A stretch of DNA of 64,000 nt, taken from assembly GCA_008638415.1 (NCBI GenBank), contig VWVT01000015.1, positions 90,529 to 154,528 on the forward strand. Direction: 5' to 3'. The translations under genes and the position numbers were made by a program. Of the stretch, positions 24,235 to 32,637 are shown in pieces (position 1 is the first letter of the stretch; each line of letters opens with the position of its first letter). Under the pieces are notes generated by a model, which saw only the letters and a program-made list of their open reading frames with translations, ran no database searches and was not told where the DNA came from. Source of the DNA: Nocardiopsis sinuspersici. Lineage in GTDB: Bacteria > Actinomycetota > Actinomycetes > Streptosporangiales > Streptosporangiaceae.

Positions 24235-25104
24235 TCAGGAACCGGGGCCCCACCGCCCGTTCCCCTCGGCGGCCGGCGGCCCGCCCGCGCCGCGCTCCGG
24301 GGAGCACGGCACGGGACGGTCCAGACAGGCCCCCATCGCCCGGTGCCAACGGTTGCCCCGCAGCCGGGGCTCCAGCGCGGCCACCGTCGCCCCGTACTTG
24401 GTGAACCCCGCCTCCCGGAACCCGAGCCCGTGCAGTCCTCGCTCGGTCGACGTGAGCCCGCCCCGGGTCTTGACCTCCAACAGCACCACGTCCGGGCGCA
24501 TCCGCACCGACCACCCGCCCCGGTGGCCGACCAGGCCGGTGTCCACCGTCACCCGCTCCTCACCGTCGAGGGCCACGACGGTGGTGCGCCGGTAGTCGGT
24601 CACCGCGCAGGCCTCCAGCGTGTCCGGCGGCTCCACGCCGTAGGCGAGCAGGGTGTCGTCCAGGAACCGCCGGGTGGCGGGGACCAGCCGGTCCGGCGGC
24701 CCCGCGTACTCCGTCCGCACCTTGTCGGTGACCCCGCGCGCACCCTTGAGCTTGACCTCGAACACGCGCGTCCCCGTGTCCACGTACGTGCGCGTGCGGA
24801 CCTTGAAGCGCACCCGTCGCCCCTGCCGGTGGTCGTGGAAGGTGCGCAGGCCGGGGGTGTCCAGGTAGGTGGACGAGTACCGGAAGCTCCGCCGTCCGTC
24901 GATCGTCAGCACCCCGAACCGGTCACGGGCCCCCGCGAACAGGGGCTCCAGCAGCTTCGCGGGCACCAGGTACTTGCGGCAGGTCCGGGTGACCAGGGCG
25001 GCGCGCTCGTTGGTCTCGGCGAGCGACACCGGGCGCAGCGCCGCCAGGAGCGGGGCGTCCGCGTGCGGGGGAAGGGCGGTGTCCACGGGTGCGGGCGTCT
25101 CCAC
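24235..25104 (-). CDS. VTC domain protein (polyphosphate polymerase-like)
   Basis: A 289-residue protein with the VTC fold (Pfam VTC), related to the catalytic tunnel domain of eukaryotic VTC4 polyphosphate polymerases. Landmarks: RKYLVPAKLLEPLFAG, FRYSSTYLDTPGLRTFHDHR, RVRFKVRTRTYVDT, FEVKLKGARGVTDKVRTEY, and the late VLLEVKTRGG, which supply the Lys/Arg/Glu residues that line the nucleotide and phosphate tunnel. GTG 25104 was chosen because GGAGGT lies 10 bp upstream; a TTG overlapping the DUF4956 stop (25182) is possible. It is coupled to a DUF4956 membrane protein. Its actual substrate is untested. Confidence 0.8.
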   Translation of the reverse strand: METPAPVDTALPPHADAPLLAALRPVSLAETNERAALVTRTCRKYLVPAKLLEPLFAGARDRFGVLTIDGRRSFRYSSTYLDTPGLRTFHDHRQGRRVRFKVRTRTYVDTGTRVFEVKLKGARGVTDKVRTEYAGPPDRLVPATRRFLDDTLLAYGVEPPDTLEACAVTDYRRTTVVALDGEERVTVDTGLVGHRGGWSVRMRPDVVLLEVKTRGGLTSTERGLHGLGFREAGFTKYGATVAALEPRLRGNRWHRAMGACLDRPVPCSPERGAGGPPAAEGNGRWGPGS

Positions 25105-25178
25105 GGGTTCGGGTACCTCCGGGGGCACGAGGGTTCGCACGGGTGCGGGAGCGCGCGGGGGCGCGGGGGCGGCGGGGC

Positions 25179-25814
25179 TCAACGCCCGCCCAGCCAGTCC
25201 GTCAGCGGGGTGAGGACGGAGTCCCGTGGGCGCCCGCGTCCGGCGGGGGCCGGTGCGGACACGGGCCGGGGCACCCGGAACCGCACGTCCACGACCATCA
25301 GGTCGCGTACGTAGTCGACCTCGGTGACCTCGATCCTGCCCACCCGTGCGCGCAGCCGCGCCTCCAGGTCCTGGCGCAGGGACACGGGGTCCTCGTGCAC
25401 CACGTCCAGGGTGAGGACGCGGCGCCCGTACCGCGCGAGCAGGTGCGGGTGGTCGGCCACGTACATGCAGGTGAGCAGCAGCGCGTCGAGGCCCAGCAGC
25501 GTCCACGGAGCCGGCGCCGCCACGGCGTTGACCAGGCCCAGGGCGATCGCGGTGAAGTAGTAGCCGATCTCCCCCTGGCTGATCAGGTCCGACCGCAGCC
25601 GCAGGATCGACAGCACGCCGAACAGGCCGAAGCCGACCGCCAGGCCGACCTCCCGGCTGGTCAGCATGGACACCACGGCGAAGATGCCGGTGTTGAGCGC
25701 CACGTAGGCCAGCAGCAGGTCGCGCCGGCCGTGGCGCCGGAAGTAGAGGACGTACGACAGGAACGTGATCGCGATCGTGTTGACCGCCAGGGCGAACCAG
25801 AACATGGCGACCAT
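25179..25814 (-). CDS. DUF4956 domain membrane protein
   Basis: A 211-residue DUF4956 protein with four hydrophobic helices: FWFALAVNTIAITFLSYVLYF, DLLLAYVALNTGIFAVVSML, VGLAVGFGLFGVLSILRL and IGYYFTAIALGLVNAVAA. The first helix is followed by the conserved RRHGRRDL loop, and the C-terminal soluble part (residues about 145-195) carries ARLRARVGRIEVTEVDYVRDLMVVDVRFRV. DUF4956 and VTC proteins are commonly found as a pair, and here they are adjacent and overlapping. A palindrome shared with the two-component operon lies 36 bp upstream of its ATG. Confidence 0.85.
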   Translation of the reverse strand: MVAMFWFALAVNTIAITFLSYVLYFRRHGRRDLLLAYVALNTGIFAVVSMLTSREVGLAVGFGLFGVLSILRLRSDLISQGEIGYYFTAIALGLVNAVAAPAPWTLLGLDALLLTCMYVADHPHLLARYGRRVLTLDVVHEDPVSLRQDLEARLRARVGRIEVTEVDYVRDLMVVDVRFRVPRPVSAPAPAGRGRPRDSVLTPLTDWLGGR

Positions 25815-25849
25815 CCTCCGGACACGCGGTGAGGAGTCCGTGAGAGCCG

Positions 25850-25867
25850 GATGAGGGAACCCTCATC
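25850..25867. promoter_or_regulatory. Palindrome GATGAGGG-AA-CCCTCATC upstream of DUF4956-VTC operon
   Basis: A perfect 18-bp palindrome, GATGAGGGAACCCTCATC, 36 bp before the DUF4956 start. The same core (ATGAGG-N4-CCTCAT) and the flank CATCCNCGCC occur at 28670-28685, upstream of the two-component operon. It is a strong candidate binding site for the adjacent OmpR-type regulator. Confidence 0.7.
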
Positions 25868-26007
25868 CCCGCCACGCGAAGGCCGCCGGCCTCCGACGCG
25901 AGGGGGCGGGGGCGCCGTCCACGCCCCCGCCCCTCCGTCACCGGAGCATCCCCGGCCGGCTCCCGCCCCGCACGGACCCGCCGTCGCCCGGGAGCCGGGA
26001 TCCGTCG

Positions 26008-26667
26008 TCACCCGGTCAGCCGGTACCCCATCCCCCGCACGGTCACGATCCGCTCCGCGCCCACCTTGCGGCGCAGCGCCCGCACGAACACGTCCACCAC
26101 GTTCGATCCGGGGTCGTGGTCGTAGCCCCACACGTGTGACAGCATCTGCTGCCGGGTGAGCACCTGCCCGGGGTGCCGCATCAGCAGCTCCATCAGGGCG
26201 AACTCCCGCGCGGTCAGGTCCACGGAGTCCCCCTCCACCGCCACCCGCCGCGTGCGCAGGTCCAGGGCGAGGCCGCCCGCGCGCAGCACCGTCAGGTCGG
26301 CGGGCCGCTCCGCGCGCATCCGCAGCCGCACCCGGGCCAGCAGCTCCTCGAACCGGAAGGGCTTGGTCACGTAGTCGTCGGCCCCGATCTCCAGCCCGGT
26401 CACCGTGTCCCGCACGCCGTCGCGCGCGGTCAGGATGACCACGGGGACCTCCACGCCCAGCGAGCGCACGCGCCGCAGCACGTCGAACCCGTCGGTGTCC
26501 GGCAGGCCCAGGTCCAGCAGCACCAGGTCGAAGCCGCCGGTCACCGCGTAGTCCACGGCCTCCGCCCTCGTGCCCACCACGGTGGTGGTGAACCCGCTGG
26601 CGTCCAGGCCCTTGCGGACGAACGAGGCGATCCGCTCCTCGTCCTCGACGATGAGGATGCGACTCAC
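26008..26667 (-). CDS. OmpR-family response regulator
   Basis: A 219-residue response regulator. The receiver domain (1-115) has the acidic pocket at VEDEE, phospho-acceptor Asp52 in LVLLDLGLPDTDG, and the switch residues T80-ish (ILTAR) and Lys102 region (DYVTKPF). The C-terminal winged helix (about 128-219) has LTAREFALMELLMRHPGQVL and the recognition wing GSNVVDVFVRALRRKVG, ending RGMGYRLTG. The GTG start overlaps the histidine-kinase stop by 4 bp. It is transcribed after the kinase in a leftward operon, and its own promoter region carries the ATGAGG palindrome (28670-28685), so autoregulation is likely. Confidence 0.93.
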   Translation of the reverse strand: MSRILIVEDEERIASFVRKGLDASGFTTTVVGTRAEAVDYAVTGGFDLVLLDLGLPDTDGFDVLRRVRSLGVEVPVVILTARDGVRDTVTGLEIGADDYVTKPFRFEELLARVRLRMRAERPADLTVLRAGGLALDLRTRRVAVEGDSVDLTAREFALMELLMRHPGQVLTRQQMLSHVWGYDHDPGSNVVDVFVRALRRKVGAERIVTVRGMGYRLTG

Positions 26668-28256
26668 ACGTGCTCCCTTCCGGCGGGGATGACGAGGGTG
26701 AACGTGGAACCGGCGCCCGGCGCGGAACGCAGGTCCACACGCCCGTGGTGGGCCTCGGCGATGGCGCGGACGATGGCCAGGCCCAGGCCGGCGCCCCGGT
26801 CCCCCCGGGACGCGCCCCCTCCCCGGGAGAAGCGCTCGAAGATCCGGCCGTGCTCCTCGTACGGGATGCCCGGCCCCTGGTCGGTGACCCAGAACAGCAC
26901 GTCGCCGCCGCTGAGGGCGGAGCCCACGCGCAGCCGGGCACCCGGTCCGGTGTGCCGCACCGCGTTGGCGGCCAACTGCGCCACGGCCTGGGTGACGCGC
27001 TGCGGGTCCAGCCGGACGACCCCCTCGGCCAGCGACTCCAGCCGCCAGTCCCGGTCGCCGAGCCTGCGCACCTTGGCGTCGATGTCGCTGGTCAGCTCGG
27101 CCAGGGACACCTCCTCCTCGCGGAGGAAGTCGGGCTGCTGGGCCTTGGCCAGCAGCAGCAGGTCCTCCACGATCCGGCCCATCCGGTCCAGTTCGTCGGT
27201 GACCAGGCGCACGACCTCGCGCCGCTCCCCGGGGTCGTCGCCCATCAGCTCCAGGTGGCCTCGCACGATGGTGATGGGCGTGCGCAATTCGTGTCCGGCG
27301 TCGTCGACGAACCGGCGCTGGGCCGTGAAGGCGCCCTCCAGCCGGTCCAGCATGCTGTTGAACTGCTCGGCGAGGGCGGCGATGTCGTCGCGCCCGGACA
27401 CGTCGATGCGCCGGGTGAGGTCCTCCTCGGTGATGTATGCGGCGGTCTGCCGGACCAGGCGCACGGGTGCGAGGATGCGGCCCGCCACCCACCAGGCGGC
27501 CGTGCCCGCGACGAGCAGGCCGACCAGGCTGACCAGCGCGATCGTCTGCATGGTGGACACCACCGTGTCCTCGTCGGCCTCGGTGAAGTAGCCGATGACG
27601 AACCAGCCCGAGGCGCCGCCCTCCGGCGGCAGCGCGCGGATCTTCTCCCACCGCATGGGGCCGGCGGGGGTGTCCAGGGTCCCCCGCGCGCCGGGCGACT
27701 CCAGGACGGAGGCGACCATGCCGGGATCGGCGGACACGTCGAAGGGCGGCTCCTGGCCCTGGCGGATGCGCACGGCCTCGGCGGCCTCGGGGGCGCTGCC
27801 CGCGCCCCCGCCGGGGGCGGCCGTTCCCTCCACCCAGCCGAACAGGATCTCGGCCCGATCGGGGTACTGGTGCCTCAGGTGCACCTGGACGAGGGTGGAG
27901 ACGTCGGTGAAGGGCTCGCCCGTGTCGGGGTCCACGCCCTCGGCGGCGAACTCCTGGAACTCGCTGGTCTCCTGGGACAGCGCACGGTCGACGCGCTCGT
28001 CGTTCTTGGCGGTGAGCGCGCTCCAGGTGACGACGTTGGTCAGGGCGAGGACGGCGGCCATGAGCAGGACGACCCAGGCCATGATGAGGAGCCGGGCGGG
28101 GACGCGACGCCGCTGCGGCACCTCGGGCTGGGGTCCCTCCAGGACCACCGTGGGCTGGACGTCCGTGTGCTCGGCCCCGCCTCGGGCGCCCCTTCCGGGC
28201 ACGTCGCCGAGGTCCACCGTCGGAGAGTCCCCGTCGAAGCGGCCCTCAGTCGTCAT
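26664..28256 (-). CDS. Sensor histidine kinase, HAMP-HisKA type
   Basis: A 530-residue membrane kinase. ATG 28256 gives MTTEGRFDGDSPTVDL; the ~60-residue N-terminal tail is followed by the first helix LLIMAWVVLLMAAVLALTNVV, an extracellular domain of about 160 residues, and a second helix ALVSLVGLLVAGTAAWWVAG. A HAMP domain follows (TAAYITEEDLTRRIDVSG). The dimerisation/phosphorylation box contains His322 in FVDDAGHELRTPITIVRGH. The ATPase has the N box (QLAANAVRHTGPGA), G1 (VTDQGPGIP) and GAGLGLAIVRAIAEAH. It overlaps the Asp-rich gene upstream by 11 bp and the regulator downstream by 4 bp. Confidence 0.9.
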   Translation of the reverse strand: MTTEGRFDGDSPTVDLGDVPGRGARGGAEHTDVQPTVVLEGPQPEVPQRRRVPARLLIMAWVVLLMAAVLALTNVVTWSALTAKNDERVDRALSQETSEFQEFAAEGVDPDTGEPFTDVSTLVQVHLRHQYPDRAEILFGWVEGTAAPGGGAGSAPEAAEAVRIRQGQEPPFDVSADPGMVASVLESPGARGTLDTPAGPMRWEKIRALPPEGGASGWFVIGYFTEADEDTVVSTMQTIALVSLVGLLVAGTAAWWVAGRILAPVRLVRQTAAYITEEDLTRRIDVSGRDDIAALAEQFNSMLDRLEGAFTAQRRFVDDAGHELRTPITIVRGHLELMGDDPGERREVVRLVTDELDRMGRIVEDLLLLAKAQQPDFLREEEVSLAELTSDIDAKVRRLGDRDWRLESLAEGVVRLDPQRVTQAVAQLAANAVRHTGPGARLRVGSALSGGDVLFWVTDQGPGIPYEEHGRIFERFSRGGGASRGDRGAGLGLAIVRAIAEAHHGRVDLRSAPGAGSTFTLVIPAGREHV

Positions 28257-28623
28257 CGCCGTCCCCGTCGTCGTCGCCGCAGTCGTCATCATCGTCGTCG
28301 CCGGCGTTCCCGCAGGCGACGGCGGGGGTCCGGCCGGGAGCGGGAGAGGGGGACGCCGAGGGGCTCGCGGGGGCCTCGGTGTGGTCGGGGTCGTCCTCGT
28401 CCGGTGTCCCGTCACCGTCGTGGTCGGTGACCGGCGGCGGGGGAGCGACGACCCCCTCGTCGGAGGGCGGGACGGGGCCGGCGGCGGGGGACTCCCCCAC
28501 CACCACCTCGCCCGGGGGGCCGGTGTCGGGGGTCCGGCCGGTCACCGCCCACGCCAGGACCGCGCCGGCGACCAGGACGGCCGCCGCGGCGCCGGCCAGC
28601 AGCAACAGCAGTGGTGATCTCAT
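28246..28623 (-). CDS. Asp-rich secreted or membrane-anchored protein
   Basis: A 125-residue protein that begins the two-component operon. ATG 28623 gives MRSPLLLLLAGAAAAVLVAG, a signal-anchor or signal peptide. A Pro/Thr/Ser/Glu-rich stretch follows, then DHDGDGTPDEDDPDHTE (about residues 73-89), which has the spacing of a thrombospondin type-3 calcium-binding repeat (DXDXDGXXDXXD). The C-terminus is almost pure Asp/Gly (GNAGDDDDDDCGDDDGDGDD). No known family was recognised as a whole. It overlaps the kinase start by 11 bp, so it is a dedicated partner, perhaps a calcium or cation-binding accessory of the sensor. Confidence 0.65.
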   Translation of the reverse strand: MRSPLLLLLAGAAAAVLVAGAVLAWAVTGRTPDTGPPGEVVVGESPAAGPVPPSDEGVVAPPPPVTDHDGDGTPDEDDPDHTEAPASPSASPSPAPGRTPAVACGNAGDDDDDDCGDDDGDGDDD

Positions 28624-28984
28624 GTCGACCGAGCATCCCCGGCCGCGGGAAACCCGAGATGAAACGGGCATGAGGATTTCCTCATCCGCGCCCGTCCGCG
28701 GCCCGCCGCCGTGGCGGGACGCCCGGCCGATCCCGCGGGGCCCCGCCGGGCCGGCGGACCGGTGCCGTGGCGAGGACGTCCTCACCACGGCACCGGCCAC
28801 CCGCCCGAGGAGGGCCCGCCACTAGGCCGACCGGAACCGCCGCGGGTGTGCGGCGGGAGGCTCCGCGCCCGCTGGCCTCGCACCTGTGGCGAGGTTCGGT
28901 GCCCGGACACGCTACGGGTACAGGACCGGCACCGGAGGGAGCCGCCTCGGCCGACCTCTGGCCGCCGCCTCTGCGGCCGCCGCC
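28624..28984. other. Promoter region of the two-component operon
   Basis: 361 bp without a gene between the PepSY gene (leftward, upstream on the map) and the Asp-rich gene. It holds the ATGAGG palindrome at 28670-28685; the remainder is GC-rich with no further feature I can name. Confidence 0.5.
28670..28685. promoter_or_regulatory. Palindrome ATGAGGA-TT-TCCTCAT upstream of two-component operon
   Basis: A perfect 16-bp palindrome, ATGAGGATTTCCTCAT, 46 bp before the Asp-rich gene. It matches the 25850-25867 palindrome in core and right flank, so both operons probably answer to the same regulator. Confidence 0.7.
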
Positions 28985-30418
28985 CTACGCGGCCCCGGCG
29001 CGCGTGCGCCCGCGCCGGGCGCCCACGGCGGCGTCCACCAGGAGGAACACCAGCAGGGAGACACCGAACAGCGGCAGGAACAGGCCCACACCCACCGCCA
29101 CGGCGGCGACGAGGGCCAGGCACCACCACGGCAGGCCGCGCCAGGTCCCGCGCGGGACGAGCGGGCGTCCCATGGAGAGCGCCGCGTCCTTCGTCGGGCG
29201 GCGCAGCCACCACATCCGGTAGCCCCAGAAGACGAGGGCGAGCACGGACAGGCCGACCAGGGTCAGCAGGACCTGGTTCACCACGCCGAACAGCAGCCCC
29301 ATGTGGAAGGCGATCCCCCACGAGGTCATCTTGGCCATGAACGGGTGGTCGGCGAACCTCAGCACCTCGACCACCTCGCCGCTCGACGCGTCGACGGCCA
29401 CCGCGTCCTGGTTGACGGGCCAGGTGCGCGAGGTTCCCTCCACCGTGAACGGCGCGCCCTCCTCCGCGGGCACGGTGACCTCCACCGGGCCCTCCAGTCC
29501 CGCCGAGCGCGCCGACTCCAGGACCACGTCCAGGTCCGCGCCCTGTCCGGCCGCGCCGTGCTCGCCGTGCGCGCCGTCTCCGCCGTGGCCCTCGTGCCCC
29601 GACGAGGCGGAGACCGACAGCGCGGGTGTCGTCCAGCCCAGGGCCGCGCGAACCTGGCCGACGTTCTCACCGGCGAACTGGGACCAGGTCAGCCCCGTGG
29701 CGGAGAGCGTCAGCAGGCCCAGCAGGGCCCAGACCCCGATCGACCCGTGCCAGGACAGGGTCCGGTTCCGGCCGGTCGCGGAGTTCTCGGGGAGCAGGGT
29801 GCGGCGCAGGCGGCGGTTCCTGCGCCTGCGGCCGATCCACAGCACGGCTCCGCCGAGGCCGACCACCCACAGCCAGCTCGCGGCGAGTTCGCTGTAGACG
29901 CGGCCGAGGTCGCCCAGGTGCAGGTGGCGGTGGAGCTCGGACAGCCACGACCGCGCGGGCAGGGCGCCGCTGCTGCCGTAGCTGGTCATGTCGCCGAGGA
30001 GCTCGCCGGTGTAGGGGTCGACGAAGACGGCCAGCCGGTGGCTCTCGGCGAGTCCCTCCACGTCCAGCAGGACGCGGGTGCTCTCGTCGGGCTCCGTGGC
30101 CGGGCGCACGGCGTTCAGCGTTCCCTCGGGATGGGCTCCGACCGCGGTGTCCACCTGTTCCTGGAGGGGCAGCGCGCTGTCGCCGGGAGTGACGTGGAGC
30201 TGGTCGGAGTAGAGGGCCTGTTCGATCTGGGGCGTGTAGACGTACAGCAGTCCGGTCACGGCGGCGACGACGACGAACGGCGCCACGAGGAGTCCGGCGT
30301 AGAAGTGCAGGCGGAGCAGGAGCTGGCGCAGCGCCGCCCACGTGGAGGAGGAGCGCCGCGGAGCGGGAGGGGGAGCCGGTTCGGGGGAGTCGAGCCGGTC
30401 GGGGACGTGCGATGTCAT
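28985..30418 (-). CDS. PepSY domain membrane protein (PepSY-TM family)
   Basis: A 477-residue PepSY-associated membrane protein. ATG 30418 follows AGGAAGG (lower strand). The four helices are LHFYAGLLVAPFVVVAAVTG (near residue 40), VYSELAASWLWVVGLGGAVL (about 165), HGSIGVWALLGLLTLSATGL (about 225), and AFHMGLLFGVVNQVLLTLVG (about 373), with a further one before the end. PepSY-like segments occur outside the membrane (EGTLNAVRPATE...VFVDPYTGELLG). A His-rich insert, HEGHGGDGAHGEH, lies at about residues 274-286. Such proteins are often tied to iron or copper handling or to peptidase control; the His cluster favours a metal, as inference. It follows a small membrane protein gene on the same strand. 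Confidence 0.85.
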   Translation of the reverse strand: MTSHVPDRLDSPEPAPPPAPRRSSSTWAALRQLLLRLHFYAGLLVAPFVVVAAVTGLLYVYTPQIEQALYSDQLHVTPGDSALPLQEQVDTAVGAHPEGTLNAVRPATEPDESTRVLLDVEGLAESHRLAVFVDPYTGELLGDMTSYGSSGALPARSWLSELHRHLHLGDLGRVYSELAASWLWVVGLGGAVLWIGRRRRNRRLRRTLLPENSATGRNRTLSWHGSIGVWALLGLLTLSATGLTWSQFAGENVGQVRAALGWTTPALSVSASSGHEGHGGDGAHGEHGAAGQGADLDVVLESARSAGLEGPVEVTVPAEEGAPFTVEGTSRTWPVNQDAVAVDASSGEVVEVLRFADHPFMAKMTSWGIAFHMGLLFGVVNQVLLTLVGLSVLALVFWGYRMWWLRRPTKDAALSMGRPLVPRGTWRGLPWWCLALVAAVAVGVGLFLPLFGVSLLVFLLVDAAVGARRGRTRAGAA

Positions 30419-30524
30419 GGGGGCGACCTTCCTGGTCTGGTGTCGGAGCAGCCCGCGGGGGGTTTCGGGCATGCGAAGCGTCGACGTGTCGGTACGGGAC
30501 GGACACGGGGGCGGCGGGACGGCC

Positions 30525-31079
30525 TCAGGCGGGGAAGGTCGCGGGCGGACCGCGCAGGACCCGTACGTGCCGCAGGAACAGCAGCCGGGCGGACTGACGG
30601 AGGGGAGTCCTCGGGAGGTCTCCCGCGGGGACGGGGCGCGGGACGGGGGCGGGCTCGGCGCCGAGGAGCAGCAGGCGGTGCAGCAGGGAGCGCACGAGGC
30701 CGGCGAGGGCGAGGGCCGCCCGTTCTCCCTGGCGCAGCCACCACGCGCACACCACCCCGGCCAGGGCGTGGGCGAGGAGCATGCCGGGCCCGACACCGGA
30801 TCCGGCCGCGTGGGGGACGGCTCCGCCCGGCGACGCGACGGCGAAGAGCAGGTGCAGCGCGACCTGGCACCACAGTGTCGTGCAGACGAGGGGGCCGAGG
30901 CGCTGTTCGGAGCGGAAGAGCCCGTGGGCGACGGCGAGGACGAGCACGAAGCCCGCGGCGAGGCCGAGCGGTGGCACCGCGTGCCCCGCGGCCAGGACGT
31001 GACCGGCTGAGGACACGCCCGTGCACACGGTGGCGAACACCGTGGCACGCGGCAAACGGAGCGGGACCGTTTCAGCCAT
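30525..31079 (-). CDS. Small hypothetical membrane protein
   Basis: A 184-residue membrane protein with about four hydrophobic helices (FATVCTGVSSAGHVLAAGHA, AAGFVLVLAVAHGLF, VALHLLFAVASPGG, MLLAHALAGVVCAWWL). The ATG at 31079 gives MAETVPLRLPRATVFATV. The family is not recognised. It sits 107 bp before the PepSY gene on the same strand, so they are probably co-transcribed and act together, perhaps in copper or iron metabolism; in that case the many His and Cys residues in the helices could matter. No promoter motif was identified in the repeat-rich 31080-31682 region upstream. Confidence 0.55.
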   Translation of the reverse strand: MAETVPLRLPRATVFATVCTGVSSAGHVLAAGHAVPPLGLAAGFVLVLAVAHGLFRSEQRLGPLVCTTLWCQVALHLLFAVASPGGAVPHAAGSGVGPGMLLAHALAGVVCAWWLRQGERAALALAGLVRSLLHRLLLLGAEPAPVPRPVPAGDLPRTPLRQSARLLFLRHVRVLRGPPATFPA

Positions 31080-31177
31080 AACGGACAGTGTGGCGCATTT
31101 CCGCGCGACTGCCCATATCCGTTCTGGGAGCGTTCCCATTACGTTATGCGCACGTTCGGATGCGGCCGGTCCGCGCG

Positions 31178-31540
31178 GGGTACGGTGCCCGTCCGCGCGC
31201 GGGTCGCCTGATCGGGCCGACGGGCCGGGCGCTGCCCACGCCGCGGTCCCCGTCCGTACGGGGGCGGTGCCTGTCCGCGTCCGAACGCGTTCTCGGGTCG
31301 ACGGGCCGGGCGCTGCCCACGCCGCGGTGCCCGTCCGCGCGTAGGGCGTCTCCGGTGGACCCGGCCGACACGGACCGGGCCATCGCGGTGCCCGTCCGCG
31401 CGTGGAACGCTCCGGGATGTCCTTCGCCCACGGCGCCCGGCGGGCACGCGGGGACCGGAGCCCACACCGCGCGATCGCCGCCCCGCCACCCCGTGGAGCG
31501 CTCCGGAGGGACCCTCGGCCGTCCGCGTCCGAACGCGTTC
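31178..31540. repeat. Dispersed GCGGTGCCCGTCCGCG units
   Basis: Near-identical copies of CGGTGCCCGTCCGCGCG start at about 31178, 31244, 31324 and 31385, with a GTCCGCGTCCGAACGCGTTC variant at 31274 and 31521. Spacing is irregular (60-80 bp). The palindromic CCGCG/CGCGG content suggests REP-like elements rather than CRISPR. Confidence 0.55.
31218..31328. repeat. 30-bp exact repeat, 81-bp period
   Basis: CGACGGGCCGGGCGCTGCCC continuing ACGCCGCGGT occurs at 31218-31247 and again at 31299-31328. Both copies are followed by a CCCGTCCG-type motif. Confidence 0.75.
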
Positions 31541-31682
31541 TCGGGTGACGAAACGACGCAACGAAACCCGGATCCGCCGCCGAGCGGGTTTCGTCACTCT
31601 GAGAGGGCCGCGCCATCGCCGGGGACGGCCGCCACCCGCAAACGGAAAAGACCACCACCGCCCCGGCCGGGAACGCGGCCGG

Positions 31683-32579
31683 TCACGGCGTGCGCTCGGG
31701 TTCCGCCCTCCCCGGCGCCCGCTCCGCCGCCCCGTCCCGGGAAACGGTGAGCAGCCGGATCCCGTACGCCGCCAGCAGGGCGCACACCACCGCGACCGAC
31801 CCGCCGACCCATCCGCCGACGTAGGCCTCGTCCATGAACGCCACACCCACCACGGCGGCGGAGACGGGGTTGGCGAAGGTGCTGATCCCCAGCGGGGCGC
31901 CCAGTTCCATGCCCTGGTAGGCCGCCTGCGCCAGGAACAGGCCCAGGACCGCGATCACGGGTGTGGCCAGCGAGGACGCGTGCAGCAGCCCGATCGCGCC
32001 GGTCTCACCGATGACCGCCACCGCGGTCTTGACCGTGGCCGAGGAGACCCCGAAGGCCACCCCCGCCGCTCCCGCCAGCAGGTAGCTGCGCCAGGCGGTG
32101 GAGCCGACCCTTCCCGCCAGCCACGCGGTCGCCAGCAGCAGTCCCGTCGTGCCCGCGCCGACCACCGCCGCGTCCGTGTCACCGAGCACGCCGCCCCGGC
32201 CGTCGGTCACCGTCACCGCCAGCAGCGCGCCCAGAGCCACCGTGGTGAACGCCGCGCCGCGCCACTCCGCTCGGGTGACCCGGCGCCCGCCGAGGCGGGC
32301 CGACCACGGGATGCCGAACACCAGCACCAGCACGCCGAACGGCTGGATCACGGTCAGCGGCGCGTGGCTCACCGCCGCCACCTGGAAACCGGCCCGTACC
32401 CCGTTGAACAGCAGGGACACCCACCACAGCGGATGCCGCAGCAGGGCGGCCAACTGCCTGCCCTCGGTGAGCGGCTTCGCCACCCGCACCGCGAGCCTGC
32501 GCTGGGCCACCGCCGCGACCGTGTAGGCGGCACACGAGAGCACCACGAGCACGATCCCCAACGCCACGTCCGAGTCCAT
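31683..32579 (-). CDS. DMT family transporter
   Basis: A 298-residue EamA/DMT-superfamily exporter with ten hydrophobic helices, beginning MDSDVALGIVLVVLSCAAYT. The two homologous halves are visible as repeated small-residue helices, for example VIQPFGVLVLVFGIPWSARL in the first and IGLLHASSLATPVIAVLGLF in the second. It ends with a basic, Glu/Arg-rich tail. The substrate is unknown. It is followed on the map by a small membrane protein gene on the same strand 58 bp upstream; the two may form one transcript. Confidence 0.85.
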   Translation of the reverse strand: MDSDVALGIVLVVLSCAAYTVAAVAQRRLAVRVAKPLTEGRQLAALLRHPLWWVSLLFNGVRAGFQVAAVSHAPLTVIQPFGVLVLVFGIPWSARLGGRRVTRAEWRGAAFTTVALGALLAVTVTDGRGGVLGDTDAAVVGAGTTGLLLATAWLAGRVGSTAWRSYLLAGAAGVAFGVSSATVKTAVAVIGETGAIGLLHASSLATPVIAVLGLFLAQAAYQGMELGAPLGISTFANPVSAAVVGVAFMDEAYVGGWVGGSVAVVCALLAAYGIRLLTVSRDGAAERAPGRAEPERTP

Positions 32580-32637
32580 GGCAGGGATGATCCCGCCCTG
32601 CGCGCAACGGTTCGCCGGGAGGCACGGGAACCACACG

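Larger units (their letters stand above)
31080..31682. other. Noncoding region with degenerate repeats
   Basis: 603 bp with no supported gene between two leftward genes. The segment 31177-31540 is built from degenerate copies of GCGGTGCCCGTCCGCGCG; see the repeat entries. Confidence 0.6.

Noticed and set aside
31178-31540. Regular repeats suggestive of a CRISPR array
   Set aside because: Units differ in length and spacing, repeats are not identical with unique spacers, and there are no cas genes.
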